A program made the position numbers and the translations under genes. Under the pieces are notes generated by a model. It searched no databases, had not been told where the DNA came from, and saw nothing but the letters and a program-made list of their open reading frames with translations. From MVRV01 sp964646755 (GTDB taxonomy: Bacteria; Desulfobacterota; Syntrophia; Syntrophales; Smithellaceae): 64,000 nucleotides of DNA. The stretch covers positions 113,697-177,696 of the forward strand of contig CAZYIE010000002.1 in the NCBI GenBank assembly GCA_964646755.1. Direction: 5' to 3'. The first letter of the stretch is position 1; every line of letters begins with the position of its first letter. Below, piece after piece: positions 26,763 to 36,012 of this stretch.

Positions 26763-28292
26763 GTGTTCGTTAAAGTTTTGGGCATGAGTATTATTGGCAT
26801 GGAATCTTACCCTGTTTGGGTGGAAGTTGATATATCTGCCGGATTACCTCAATTTTCCACCGTCGGTCTGCCCGATGCTTCTGTCAAAGAAAGCAGGGAC
26901 AGAATTAAAGCCGCCATTAAAAATTCCGGTTACCGTTTTCCCCGCAGCCATGTAACGGTTAACCTGGCTCCTGCTGATATTAAAAAAGAAGGCACCGGTT
27001 TTGATCTGCCCATTGCCGTGGGAATTCTCGCAGCCGAGGAATTGATTACAGAAGACTCTTTAAAAGATTGTTTTTTCATCGGGGAACTTTCTCTTGATGG
27101 CAGCATTAAAAGCGTAAGGGGTGTTTTGCCCGCTGCCCTGCAAGCAAAAGAGTTGGGCATAAAAAGAGTTTTTGTGCCGGAAGAAAATGCCGCCGAAGCA
27201 GCAATGGTGGAAGGAATTGATGTCATCGGGGTAAATACCCTGCCGGATGTTGTCGACTTTTTGGGTAACCGGAAAATTATTGAACCGCTTGCTCTGGATA
27301 TCAGCAAAATTTTCCAGGAACATCGCCAATATGACATTGATTTTAATGAAATTAAAGGGCAACGACAGGCTCTCCGCGCACTGGAAATCGCAGCAGCCGG
27401 AGGCCATAATGTTATAATGATCGGCCCACCCGGTTCCGGGAAAAGTATGTTGGCCAAGAGAATGCCCTCAATTTTACCTGATCTTTCTTTTGACGAAGCA
27501 ATTGAAGTCACAAAAATCTTTTCCGTTGCCGGATCATTGAGCAAAACTGAAACATTAATTGCCGTGCGGCCTTTCCGGACTCCGCATCACACAATATCCG
27601 ATGCGGGATTAGTTGGCGGAGGGCAAATACCGCGTCCCGGCGAAATCAGCCTATCCCATTTAGGGGTTCTTTTCCTGGATGAGCTTCCCGAATTTAAAAA
27701 AAATGCCCTGGAAGCTCTGAGGCAACCTCTGGAGGAAGGCACCATAACGATTACGCGTTCTCTGGTCACGGCATCATTTCCTGCCAAGTTTATGCTGATC
27801 GCCGCAATGAATCCCTGCCCCTGCGGATATTTCGGAGACAGAGTCCGCACCTGCCGCTGCAGTCCCCAGCAAATTAGGCAGTATCAGGGAAAAATATCGG
27901 GACCGCTCCTGGATCGCATTGATTTACATATTGAGGTGCCTTCTGTTAAGTACCGCGCTTTGGCCAACAAGGAAGCAGGGGAATCTTCCGCAACAATAAA
28001 AGAACGGGTAAAAAAGGCACGTGACCGGCAAATCAAGCGGTATGGGGGAACTGGAATCTTTTGCAATGCCCGTATGACCGAAAAGCAAATTAAAGCTTAT
28101 TGCTCGATTGACGAAGAATCACATAGGCTTCTGGAAATGGCCATTGAAAAATTGGGATTGAGCGCCCGTGCCATGAACCGAATTTTGAAAGTAGCCCGCA
28201 CCATTGCCGATATGGAAAATCAAGAAAATGTGAAATCGGCTCACGTGGCCGAAGCAATTCAGTATCGAAGCCTTGATCGCAGCTTAATTTAA
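26763..28292 (+). CDS. comM: YifB/ComM family Mg-chelatase-like AAA+ ATPase
   Basis: Protein of 509 residues with the complete family layout: N-terminal Lon-like fold (GLPDASVKESRDRIKAAIKNSGY), AAA+ core with Walker A MIGPPGSGKSMLAKR and Walker B LFLDELPEF, then MNPCPCGYFGD and a cluster of cysteines, and a C-terminal Mg-chelatase C domain. ComM is a hexameric helicase that promotes branch migration in natural transformation. Start is GTG 26763 with GGAG about ten bases upstream. No competence genes are adjacent. Family assignment is firm, the role in transformation is by homology. Confidence 0.92.
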   Translation: MFVKVLGMSIIGMESYPVWVEVDISAGLPQFSTVGLPDASVKESRDRIKAAIKNSGYRFPRSHVTVNLAPADIKKEGTGFDLPIAVGILAAEELITEDSLKDCFFIGELSLDGSIKSVRGVLPAALQAKELGIKRVFVPEENAAEAAMVEGIDVIGVNTLPDVVDFLGNRKIIEPLALDISKIFQEHRQYDIDFNEIKGQRQALRALEIAAAGGHNVIMIGPPGSGKSMLAKRMPSILPDLSFDEAIEVTKIFSVAGSLSKTETLIAVRPFRTPHHTISDAGLVGGGQIPRPGEISLSHLGVLFLDELPEFKKNALEALRQPLEEGTITITRSLVTASFPAKFMLIAAMNPCPCGYFGDRVRTCRCSPQQIRQYQGKISGPLLDRIDLHIEVPSVKYRALANKEAGESSATIKERVKKARDRQIKRYGGTGIFCNARMTEKQIKAYCSIDEESHRLLEMAIEKLGLSARAMNRILKVARTIADMENQENVKSAHVAEAIQYRSLDRSLI

Positions 28293-28384
28293 TGATATGG
28301 CTAATAATAATATTTAGACTAAGATGACTTACCCGCTTACACAAGCCAAAGACTGATGTAGACAACTTAGCGAAAGAGGAATTT

Positions 28385-29482
28385 ATGGAAATTAAAATCA
28401 AGAAAGCGCCACTAAAAAAGAGAAAAGCTAAACCAACTGATGAATCACAGCTGGGTTTCGGCAAGATATTCACCGACCATTTTTTTAACATTAAATATAA
28501 AGAAGGTCGCGGCTGGTATGATGCGTCCATTGAACCTTACCGCCCGCTACAATTAGATCCAACGGCTATGTGTCTGCATTACGGCCAGGAAATTTTTGAG
28601 GGCCTGAAAGCGTATCGCGGCAAAAACGGCGAAATTTATCTTTTCCGCCCGACGGAAAATATCAAAAGAATGGCTGCTTCCGCGGAAAGAATGTGCATGC
28701 CGCCAATGGATGAAGAAATTTTTCTTGAGGCCATAAAGAAATTGGTTATTCTGGAGCGTGATTGGATCCCACGCGGCGCAGGCACATCAATGTATATACG
28801 TCCTACCATGATCGCCACAGAACCGGCACTGGGAGTGCACTCTGCCAGCGAATATCTCTTTTTTATCGTGGTGGGGCCGGTGGGAGCTTATTACCCGCAG
28901 GGTTTTTCCCCGACTAAAATGTATGTGTCGGAAGAATATGTTCGGGCAACGCGGGGAGGAACCGGCAATATCAAGGCAGCAATTAATTATGCATCCAGCC
29001 TCTATGCCAGCCGTATTGCCACTAAAATGGGCTATACCCAGGTTTTATGGCTTGATGCCATCGAAAAGAAATATATCGAAGAAGTGGGCACCAGCAACAT
29101 TTTCTTTGTTATCGGTAACGAACTGATTACTCCGCCGCTGGCCGGAACTATCCTGCCGGGAGTCACCCGTAATTCCGTGATTAAACTGGCCGACTATTTA
29201 GGAACAAAAGTTGTCGAAAGACCGATATCCATTCAGGAAGTTATTTCGGCGTCTGAAAACGGATCTCTGAAAGAAGCTTTTGCTTCGGGAACAGCAGCAA
29301 TAGTTTCACCGGTTGGACAGCTTTATTTCCGCAATAAAGAATATTTGATCAATGGCGGCAAAACAGGCTCGTTGGCAGAAAAATTATATAATGAAATCCT
29401 GCAAATTCAGTATGGCTTGAAAGAAGATCCCTTTGGCTGGCGTCTCAAAATCATGAATGGGAAAAAAGCTAAAAAAGGGTGA
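28385..29482 (+). CDS. ilvE: Branched-chain amino acid aminotransferase
   Basis: PLP enzyme that transfers the amino group between branched-chain amino acids and 2-oxoglutarate. At 365 residues it belongs to the longer group II form. The PLP-binding Lys is in GGTGNIKAAINYASSLYAS, and the substrate/PLP loop EEVGTSNIFFVI and GTAAIVSPVGQL are present. The ribosome binding site GAGG precedes ATG 28385. It is a monocistronic-looking gene. Confidence 0.95.
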   Translation: MEIKIKKAPLKKRKAKPTDESQLGFGKIFTDHFFNIKYKEGRGWYDASIEPYRPLQLDPTAMCLHYGQEIFEGLKAYRGKNGEIYLFRPTENIKRMAASAERMCMPPMDEEIFLEAIKKLVILERDWIPRGAGTSMYIRPTMIATEPALGVHSASEYLFFIVVGPVGAYYPQGFSPTKMYVSEEYVRATRGGTGNIKAAINYASSLYASRIATKMGYTQVLWLDAIEKKYIEEVGTSNIFFVIGNELITPPLAGTILPGVTRNSVIKLADYLGTKVVERPISIQEVISASENGSLKEAFASGTAAIVSPVGQLYFRNKEYLINGGKTGSLAEKLYNEILQIQYGLKEDPFGWRLKIMNGKKAKKG

Positions 29483-29522
29483 ATTTCAATTTTTCCTCTG
29501 GATACAGGCACTTGGATTTGTA

Positions 29523-29572
29523 TTCCACAACACTGTGGAAAGGCCTGTGGATAACCTTGTTGATAATCTTCG
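29523..29572. other. DnaA-box-like and inverted-repeat sequences
   Basis: TTCCACA-ACAC-TGTGGAA is a perfect inverted repeat at 29523-29540. A perfect DnaA box (TGTGGATAA on the plus strand, 29546-29554) follows, then a weaker TTGTTGATAATC. These sit in the 284-base gene-free stretch between ilvE and lolA, which otherwise holds only the lolA ribosome binding site. No dnaA, dnaN or other origin gene is near, so this may be a single DnaA regulatory site rather than an origin. Confidence 0.4.
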
Positions 29573-29766
29573 CAAGTGTGCAATTGTCACGACATTACAC
29601 CAAATTGCATAAGATTTAAGCAAGACTAACATCTAGTGTTTTCAATCACTTGCAAATATACTCTTTATTCATGGTTACTTAGCGTCATGCGATTTCCAGG
29701 ATATAAACTCTATTGAAAAAAATGTGCCAATTTCGCCTCTTTTTTTATTTTTTATAAGGAAAAATA

Positions 29767-30471
29767 ATGAAAAATTTTTTGAAAAGAAATGCGCAGGTTA
29801 CAATCATTACTCCGAACATTTTGATGTCTTTTATGTTGTTTATGGTATTTGCGCCATTTAACGCGTTTGCCGCCATACCTGTGCCAATAGATGAAGTTGT
29901 TACTGCGCTTCAGCAAACATATGAAAATACAAAAGATTTCAAAGCCAGCTTTATCCAGGAGACAACCATTCAATCAATAAAGAAGATAGACAGCGAAGGA
30001 GGAACTGTCTTTTTTAAAAATCCCAAAAATATGCTCTGGGACTATTCCCAACCCAAAAAAAAGAAGTTGGTCATCAATCCTCGTAAGGCCTGGCTATACC
30101 TTCCCCAGGAAAAGGTCGCCTATACGCAGGAAGCCGATTACATTTTTAAATCCAGAACTTTGATTAAGTTTTTATCCGGATTGGGAAAATTGAAAAACGA
30201 TTTCACCATTAAATATGCCGAACCCAAAGCTCTTGACCAACAAGGTAATTATATGCTGGTTTTAACGCCGCTGGAAAAGGCTCCCGGGCTTAATCCTTTT
30301 TCGATAACAGTTGACAAAAACACTTTCATTATTGTTCAGGTCAGCTTTGAAGACACGATGGGTAATTCCACTCTCTTAAAATTTTTCAACATTACCACCA
30401 ACACCGGCCTTTCCGACAAAATGTTTCAATTCAAGCCGCCGGCAGGTGTTTCCATCTTTAATATGCCGTAG
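29767..30471 (+). CDS. lolA: Outer-membrane lipoprotein carrier protein LolA
   Basis: Periplasmic chaperone that carries lipoproteins from the inner to the outer membrane. The 234-residue protein begins with a long N-region and a signal peptide (hydrophobic stretch about residues 19-38 with AFA cleavage site), and the mature part has the LolA features DFKASFIQETTI, GGTVFFKNPKNMLWDYSQP and KLVINPRKAWLY. AAGGAAA precedes ATG 29767. It confirms a Gram-negative envelope. Confidence 0.92.
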   Translation: MKNFLKRNAQVTIITPNILMSFMLFMVFAPFNAFAAIPVPIDEVVTALQQTYENTKDFKASFIQETTIQSIKKIDSEGGTVFFKNPKNMLWDYSQPKKKKLVINPRKAWLYLPQEKVAYTQEADYIFKSRTLIKFLSGLGKLKNDFTIKYAEPKALDQQGNYMLVLTPLEKAPGLNPFSITVDKNTFIIVQVSFEDTMGNSTLLKFFNITTNTGLSDKMFQFKPPAGVSIFNMP

Positions 30472-30509
30472 TCCATGCCTTGTAACCTCACCGTTATGTT
30501 TGGAATATC

Positions 30510-31226
30510 ATGAAAAAAGCAATTGTCATTGGAGCCAGTTCCGGGATAGGGCGCGAGTTAGCCAAAATCTTATATCAAAATCAGTACCTTGTTGGAGTCA
30601 TGGCCAGACGGGTTCATCTACTGGAAGAACTGCGCAATGAATTGGAAAACGAACTCTTTATTCAAGAAATAGACGTAGCTGATGCCGAATCAGCAATGGT
30701 AACATTCGCCAAACTCATAGAAAAAATGGGTGGCGTAGATCTCGTTGTAATCAGCGCCGGAACGGGACACTTAAATGCTAAACTGGATTGGCTGCTGGAA
30801 AATGAGGCAATTAAGACAAATGTCGCCGGGTTTGCCGCTATCGCGAATGTCGCCGTCCAACATTTCCTGAGAAAAGGTTCTGGACATCTTGTAGGGATTT
30901 CGTCCATTGCCGCATTGCGCGGCAGCAGAGAGGCTCCGGCATATAACGCGTCCAAGGCTTTTGAATCCAATTATCTGGAAGGGATCAGGCAAAAGATCAG
31001 GAATATGGGGCTGCCGATCACAATTACTGACATAAAACCGGGATTTGTCAAAACTGCCATGGCCAAAGGAGAAGGTATATTCTGGGCAGCTGACGCAAGC
31101 AAAGCTGCAATGCAGATATTCAAAGCAATAAAACAAAGAAAATCCAGCGCCTATATCACACGGCGTTGGAAACTAGTGGCCTGGATAATAAAGTTGCTGC
31201 CAGGATTCATCTATGAGAGATTATAA
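30510..31226 (+). CDS. SDR family oxidoreductase
   Basis: Short-chain dehydrogenase of 238 residues. The nucleotide-binding motif is GASSGIGRELA, the usual NNAG is changed to SAGTGHL, and the catalytic Ser and YxxxK are in GISSIAALRGSREAPAYNASKA. The C-terminus has a hydrophobic tail. It resembles the uncharacterised SDRs of the YqjQ/DltE kind. Its substrate is not known. It starts 39 bases after lolA. Confidence 0.88.
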   Translation: MKKAIVIGASSGIGRELAKILYQNQYLVGVMARRVHLLEELRNELENELFIQEIDVADAESAMVTFAKLIEKMGGVDLVVISAGTGHLNAKLDWLLENEAIKTNVAGFAAIANVAVQHFLRKGSGHLVGISSIAALRGSREAPAYNASKAFESNYLEGIRQKIRNMGLPITITDIKPGFVKTAMAKGEGIFWAADASKAAMQIFKAIKQRKSSAYITRRWKLVAWIIKLLPGFIYERL

Positions 31227-31239
31227 TTCTTCTTATCTT

Positions 31240-32139
31240 TTAATCAAAAGGTTTATCGCTGTTAAAATCGGGTGTCCATTCATCGTCGCTGACTTCCTGA
31301 ATAAACAGGTTATCAAAACCCAAATCCAGAGCATAATCAAGAATCCGGTTATATTCATCGGCATTAATCCTTCTGCCCAGAAGCGGGTGGTTTAGCACTT
31401 TGACCGTCGGCGTATATTGCGACATGAGGCTGATAGCTAACGACGTTGATATTTCCTTTTTAATCAAACGGAAAACCGCTTTGGAATTTTCTAATTTGCC
31501 GGGCAATACCAGGTGGCGCACTATAACTCCCCTTTTAGCAACTTCATTTTCCATTTCCAGCTCATCACCAACCTGGCACACCATTTCCTTTAAAGAATCC
31601 AGAGCATAACGTGGATAGTCCGGAGCACCGGAAAAAGCAGCGCCGTCTTCGGCGATACCATACTTGAAATCCGGCAGATAAATATCTACCATTTTATCCA
31701 GCAATTTAATGATTGGGGGGTTTTCATAGCCGCCGCAGTTATAAACGAACGGAATTTTTAAGCCTTGTTCCCGGGCCAGAAGGAGAGACTCCATAATCAA
31801 TGGCGTCTGAGGCGTAGGGGTCACGGGTTCAATATTATGACAACCGCGCTCCTGCAAGTCCAGCATTACCTGGGCCAGGGCAAGAGAATCAAGCTCCTGC
31901 CCGCGAGCACAATGAGAAATCTGGTAATTCTGGCAGTAAATGCATCCTAAATTACAGGAAGAGAAGAAAATAGTGCCCGCACCGCGTGTTCCGGAAAGCG
32001 GCGGCTCTTCACCGTGATGAGGCAGCGCACAATCTATTGTCATTTTTGCCGGTATCCGGCAATAGCCTAACTCTCCTTGTGTGCGGTCGACATGACACTC
32101 GCGCGGACAAAGTACGCAATCTTGATAGATTTCTTTCAG
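31240..32139 (-). CDS. Radical SAM protein (PflA-like/AmmeMemoRadiSam-related), with N-terminus upstream of the first ATG
   Basis: Radical SAM enzyme with the cluster motif SSCNLGCIYCQN. It resembles activase-like proteins of the pyruvate-formate-lyase activator type. The reading frame continues upstream of ATG 32043 and encodes DCVLCPRECHVDRTQGELGYCR, a conserved Cys-rich element of these proteins, but no ATG, GTG or TTG is found before the frame closes. A CTG at 32139, six bases after the stop of the patatin-like gene, is the simplest candidate; ATA or ATT are others. If only the 31240-32043 form is made (267 residues), this Cys-rich part would be lost. The partner substrate is not identified; the upstream gene encodes a lipase-like protein. 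Confidence 0.8.
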   Translation of the reverse strand: MKEIYQDCVLCPRECHVDRTQGELGYCRIPAKMTIDCALPHHGEEPPLSGTRGAGTIFFSSCNLGCIYCQNYQISHCARGQELDSLALAQVMLDLQERGCHNIEPVTPTPQTPLIMESLLLAREQGLKIPFVYNCGGYENPPIIKLLDKMVDIYLPDFKYGIAEDGAAFSGAPDYPRYALDSLKEMVCQVGDELEMENEVAKRGVIVRHLVLPGKLENSKAVFRLIKKEISTSLAISLMSQYTPTVKVLNHPLLGRRINADEYNRILDYALDLGFDNLFIQEVSDDEWTPDFNSDKPFD

Positions 32140-32144
32140 TGCAG

Positions 32145-33212
32145 TTATATTCGTTCGACTATGTCCTTGATCTTCCCACTTTCTACGAGCTCTAAAAATT
32201 CTTCACCCAAGGGAGCAGCAAGCTCTACTGCCTTGCGCCAATTTTGAATTCTTGCCTGGGGATCATCCATGTAAGTGATAAAATCCGTACGGTCGGGAAT
32301 CTTTTCTCCCGGAAGCTTTTCCACAAAACTTTGGGCCGGGAAGACCATTAGAACATTGCTTAGAGTTTCCGCATCCGGCACACGACGCAAGTTGTCCTTA
32401 TCCATCCACCCGGGGACAATCCTTTCCTGATGATGAAAAAACAGTACAATCTCATTTTCACTGGCCGCAAATTGATGTGTTAAATGATAATCAATCAGGC
32501 CGCCGTCACGGTAAACACCGCGCGGAGCGCCGTAAATGTCATGCACACCGGCTACAACCAGCGGGATGGCGCCGCTCGCCATAACCGCATATTTAAAATT
32601 AATCTCACTTATGCTGACAAAGGACCCGCGAAATTGCGGATGAAAACAAAAGGCCGGTGGCTTCGAACCGTGGTAAAACACGACGCGGTCGGCAAATCGA
32701 TAAATATTATTGCGACTGAAAAAATTTAATATATACCCGGCAACCAGACCGGTTTTCTGCAACCATATTTTTTCCGAAGCGACCAGATTGCGTGCCCGGG
32801 CCGTGATCACCGTCAGGCGGTATTTTTTATTTGTCAGCGCAAAGGGCAGCGCATCATCTTCCAGATATAAATTGATTAAATCTATAAATTTGTCCAGCAC
32901 TGTTGCGGGTGTATCAGCCTTGGTAATTTTAATATTGATGTAGGCATCCATTAATGTTTGATAGCAGGCAGAGGCATCCGGTTGAAGCCAGGCGGCAAAA
33001 CGCCAGGCCCCGGCAGAAGAACCGACTAAATGGACAGGCCGGGTACGGCCCAAAATATCGCCATTCAGCAGAGTTAAATCAAAACCGCTGGCTATCAACC
33101 AGCGTGGTCCTGCGGCCGGCCCGAAGTACGTGGAAATGGAATCATAATTAAAGCCACCATCTTTGATAATTTCATAAACACGCTTACCGGCTTTAATTCT
33201 CAGTTGACTCAT
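32145..33212 (-). CDS. Patatin-like phospholipase
   Basis: Lipid acyl hydrolase of the patatin family, 355 residues. The nucleophile elbow is LVGSSAGAWRF (GxSxG) and the catalytic Asp is in DGGLIDY. Oxyanion glycines would be in YFGPAAGPRWL. No signal peptide is seen, so it probably acts in the cytoplasm or at the inner membrane. It is followed by the radical SAM gene, most likely in the same transcript. Confidence 0.85.
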   Translation of the reverse strand: MSQLRIKAGKRVYEIIKDGGFNYDSISTYFGPAAGPRWLIASGFDLTLLNGDILGRTRPVHLVGSSAGAWRFAAWLQPDASACYQTLMDAYINIKITKADTPATVLDKFIDLINLYLEDDALPFALTNKKYRLTVITARARNLVASEKIWLQKTGLVAGYILNFFSRNNIYRFADRVVFYHGSKPPAFCFHPQFRGSFVSISEINFKYAVMASGAIPLVVAGVHDIYGAPRGVYRDGGLIDYHLTHQFAASENEIVLFFHHQERIVPGWMDKDNLRRVPDAETLSNVLMVFPAQSFVEKLPGEKIPDRTDFITYMDDPQARIQNWRKAVELAAPLGEEFLELVESGKIKDIVERI

Positions 33213-33402
33213 TTTTTATTTCACCAGGGCTTTGGCCTTGACATGATAACTATTGTCTTGTAAATAAAACGCATATTTATTGTTGGCAAAAGCTGAAGAT
33301 TACTGCAATTTTAAATTGCCAACCATTTAGGTATTCGAGGCGGCTTTTATCAATAATCTGAAAAAAAGCAAGTATTTTTATTATTTAACCATAGGATAAC
33401 CA

Positions 33403-34659
33403 ATGGATATAAAAAAATCCGTAAAACAAATTGCCCAAAATGCACAGGCAGCATCCCGGCAGTTGGCCCGGATCTCTTCAGGCGCAAAAAACGATGCCCT
33501 GTTGCAAATGGCCGATGAATTGATAAAAAACACCGAGCAGCTTCTCGCCGCGAACGCTCGTGATGTCGCCCGTGCAAAAAAAACTGCCCTTTCCAAGGCG
33601 ATGATCGATCGCCTCACCCTGAAAAAAACAACAATTGAAGGTATGGCCCAAGGCCTAAGGGAAGTCGCCGCACTGCCTGATCCCCTAGGCAAAGTTACAT
33701 CCATGTCGCGCCGCCCTAATGGCTTGCTGGTGGGACGGATGCGCATTCCTTTGGGGGTCATTGGTATTATCTTCGAGTCCCGTCCTAACGTGACGGCTGA
33801 TGCCTCCGCACTCTGCCTGAAATCAGGAAATGCGGTAATCTTAAGAGGTGGATCGGAAGCAATAAATTCGAATCTGGCAATTTGCTCCATCCTCCAGAGA
33901 GTCCTGCGCAAGAATTCGTTGCCGGAAGCCGCCATTTCGATAATTCCGATAACTGACCGGGAGGCCGTCTATGAAATGCTGCAGCTCGATGAATATATCG
34001 ATTTAATCATTCCCCGCGGCGGGGAGGAATTAATCCGCGCTGTCGTTGCCCAATCAAAAATACCGGTGATCAAGCATTACAAAGGGGTCTGCCATATTTT
34101 CGTAGATAGCAAAGCGGACATTGATATGGCGGCAAATATCTGCTGCAACGCCAAAGCCCAGCGCCCCGGTGTTTGTAATGCTCTGGAAACTTTACTGGTG
34201 CACAAAGATATTGCCCGCAAATTTCTACCGCTCGTCGCTAAGGAATTTAAAAAAGTGAATGTCCTCCTGAAAGGCTGCACAAAAACACGAAAAATTTTAA
34301 AAGATATTGCAGCGGCCACGGAGGCTGACTGGTATGCGGAATATCTCGATTTAATTCTGGCGATACGCATTGTGGACAATATTGACGAAGCAATCGCCCA
34401 TATTGAGAAATATGGTTCTTTGCATACGGAGGCTATTATAACTTCCGATTATGCAAATTCGCAGCGTTTCTTAAATGAAGTGAATTCATCGACGGTGCTG
34501 GTTAATGCCTCGACCCGCTTCAGCGACGGATTTGAATTGGGGTTGGGTGCGGAAATCGGCATTTCCACGACAAAGCTTCATGCTTTCGGTCCGATGGGTT
34601 TGGAAGAGCTAACAACAACTAAATTTATCATTTACGGCAATGGACAGGTGCGCACATGA
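33403..34659 (+). CDS. proA: Gamma-glutamyl phosphate reductase
   Basis: Second enzyme of proline synthesis; it reduces L-glutamyl-5-phosphate with NADPH to the semialdehyde. The 418-residue protein has IGIIFESRPNVT, the catalytic Cys in PGVCNALETLLVH and the C-terminal HAFGPMGLEELTTTK. AGGA precedes ATG 33403. The stop overlaps the nadD start by 4 bases. No proB is adjacent. Confidence 0.97.
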   Translation: MDIKKSVKQIAQNAQAASRQLARISSGAKNDALLQMADELIKNTEQLLAANARDVARAKKTALSKAMIDRLTLKKTTIEGMAQGLREVAALPDPLGKVTSMSRRPNGLLVGRMRIPLGVIGIIFESRPNVTADASALCLKSGNAVILRGGSEAINSNLAICSILQRVLRKNSLPEAAISIIPITDREAVYEMLQLDEYIDLIIPRGGEELIRAVVAQSKIPVIKHYKGVCHIFVDSKADIDMAANICCNAKAQRPGVCNALETLLVHKDIARKFLPLVAKEFKKVNVLLKGCTKTRKILKDIAAATEADWYAEYLDLILAIRIVDNIDEAIAHIEKYGSLHTEAIITSDYANSQRFLNEVNSSTVLVNASTRFSDGFELGLGAEIGISTTKLHAFGPMGLEELTTTKFIIYGNGQVRT

Positions 34660-35306
34660 AATGGGGTTTATTGGGAGGAACATTTGATCCGATTCATTTC
34701 GGGCATTTAAGAGCAGCAGAAGAAATGCTGAAAATTTTTGATTTAAACCGGATTATTTTCATGCCCTCGTCACGTCCACCACATAAGCTGGAAGCCGAAA
34801 TTACTTCTTTCTACCATCGCGAGCAGATGGTGCGGGCAGCCATTGAAGGTAATGTTACTTTTTCCTTTTCGGATGTGGAAAATTTAAAAACAGGCAAATC
34901 CTATTCAGTGGAAACCGTTGAATATATATTAAACAAGTATATTGATAATCTGGAGCTTTATTTCATCATCGGACAGGACGCTTTTCAGGCCATTACTACT
35001 TGGAAAGACTGGGAAAAGCTTCTTTTACTTTGTAACTTTGCCGTTATGACCCGTCCGGGTTACGAACCAAAGGGACTGGAGAATATTCTCCCTGCAGATT
35101 TTGCCGCCCGCTTTACTTATGATAAAGAAATTGACGGGCATAGAGGGCCAACCGGTCATGTTATTTATTTCCGCCATGTAACGTTCCTGGATATTTCGTC
35201 TTCCCATATTCGCGAAATGATTAATGTCGGGCAATCCATTCGTTACCTTGTCCCGGACAGCGTCCGCAATTATATTGTCAAAAATTCTATATACAAGAAA
35301 ACATGA
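34656..35306 (+). CDS. nadD: Nicotinate-nucleotide adenylyltransferase
   Basis: Adenylates nicotinate mononucleotide in NAD synthesis. The 216-residue protein begins KWGLLGGTFDPIHFGHL (nucleotidyltransferase HxGH-like motif) and ends with ISSSHIREMI (the family's ISxTxIR motif). Coupled to proA by an ATGA overlap. Confidence 0.95.
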   Translation: MKWGLLGGTFDPIHFGHLRAAEEMLKIFDLNRIIFMPSSRPPHKLEAEITSFYHREQMVRAAIEGNVTFSFSDVENLKTGKSYSVETVEYILNKYIDNLELYFIIGQDAFQAITTWKDWEKLLLLCNFAVMTRPGYEPKGLENILPADFAARFTYDKEIDGHRGPTGHVIYFRHVTFLDISSSHIREMINVGQSIRYLVPDSVRNYIVKNSIYKKT

Positions 35307-35340
35307 CTTATAAAAAAATACTGAAACAGTAGGTGCAAAA

Positions 35341-35466
35341 ATGAATGGGAAGATAATCGTTCTAGTTGTAATAGCTTTTTTCTTAATTTCTGCTTTGAGC
35401 TATGATAAAATCGCGCAAGCAGAAATTAAGCAGTTCCATTTGTCGCAAGCGACTAGCCTTGAATAG
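35341..35466 (+). CDS. Short putative exported peptide or remnant of a larger gene
   Basis: A 41-residue reading frame starting MNGKIIVLVVIAFFLI, a possible signal peptide, with a weak AGGTG upstream. It stops at 35464-35466. Downstream to about 35632 another frame stays open (IFDFKFHYQITDKPANY), so this may be the 5' end of a frameshifted exported protein. It lies in a 490-base gene-poor stretch (35307-35796) that otherwise holds a dispersed repeat and the hicBA promoter. Support is weak. Confidence 0.3.
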   Translation: MNGKIIVLVVIAFFLISALSYDKIAQAEIKQFHLSQATSLE

Positions 35467-35638
35467 CACAAATTCAATTTTCGATTTCAAATTTCACTAC
35501 CAGATTACCGATAAACCTGCGAACTATACCAAATCAAGCGCTACTTTTATTGGCATGCATACGCCGGCACATATTTACTCTCTGTCATTTTCCGGTTCCG
35601 ACCGGAGAATCCAGAAAAAATTTTATTCATAAAACCCT

Positions 35639-35670
35639 CTGGATTGCCCGCTCGGAGGCTGGCAATGACA
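35639..35670. repeat. Dispersed palindromic repeat of the ATTGC...GCAAT type
   Basis: GGATTGCC (35641-35648) and GGCAATGAC (from 35661) form a stem around CGCTCGGAGGCT. The layout resembles the widespread intergenic repeat GTCATTGCGAG...GCAATCC known from many proteobacteria. It lies between the nadD remnant region and hicBA. Confidence 0.55.
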
Positions 35671-35732
35671 AACTCTTGCTGGTTCCATCGACCTTCACTT
35701 GTCTTAAGTTTCAATACGACTTATTTATTGTT

Positions 35733-35760
35733 TTGACATAAGATACTTTTTTAATATACT
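35733..35760 (+). promoter_or_regulatory. Putative hicBA promoter
   Basis: TTGACA (35733-35738), a 16-base spacer and TATACT (35755-35760). It ends about 36 bases upstream of the hicB ATG, and AGAGGT (35785-35790) gives a good ribosome binding site. A simple sigma-70 promoter for the toxin-antitoxin pair. Confidence 0.65.
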
Positions 35761-35796
35761 TAGCAATGTGAAATACAATCAAAAAGAGGTAATTTT

Positions 35797-36012
35797 ATGC
35801 ACAACGAATTTACAGCCATAGTTGAAAAAGATGGGGATTGGTATATCGCTTATAGTGCGGAGATTCCCGGTGCCAACGGACAGGGAAAAACAAAAGAAGA
35901 GTGCCTGAAAAATCTTTCCGAAGCTATTGACTTGATTCTTGAAGATAGGAGAGAAGATGCCCTGCGCGGTATTCCTACGGACGCCACCAGGGAAATGGTT
36001 TCTGTAGGATGA
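35797..36012 (+). CDS. hicB: HicB-family antitoxin
   Basis: Small protein of 71 residues with the HicB core: FTAIVEKDGDWYIAYSAEIPGANGQGKTKEECLKNLSEAIDLIL. Such proteins bind and silence the HicA RNase and may regulate their own promoter. The C-terminal DNA-binding domain found in longer HicB is absent. The stop overlaps the hicA start by four bases (ATGA). Here the antitoxin gene comes first, the reverse of the classic hicAB order. Confidence 0.88.
   Translation: MHNEFTAIVEKDGDWYIAYSAEIPGANGQGKTKEECLKNLSEAIDLILEDRREDALRGIPTDATREMVSVG

Noticed and set aside
29523..29572. Chromosome origin
   Set aside because: Only one perfect DnaA box and no dnaA, dnaN, gidA or similar origin neighbours.
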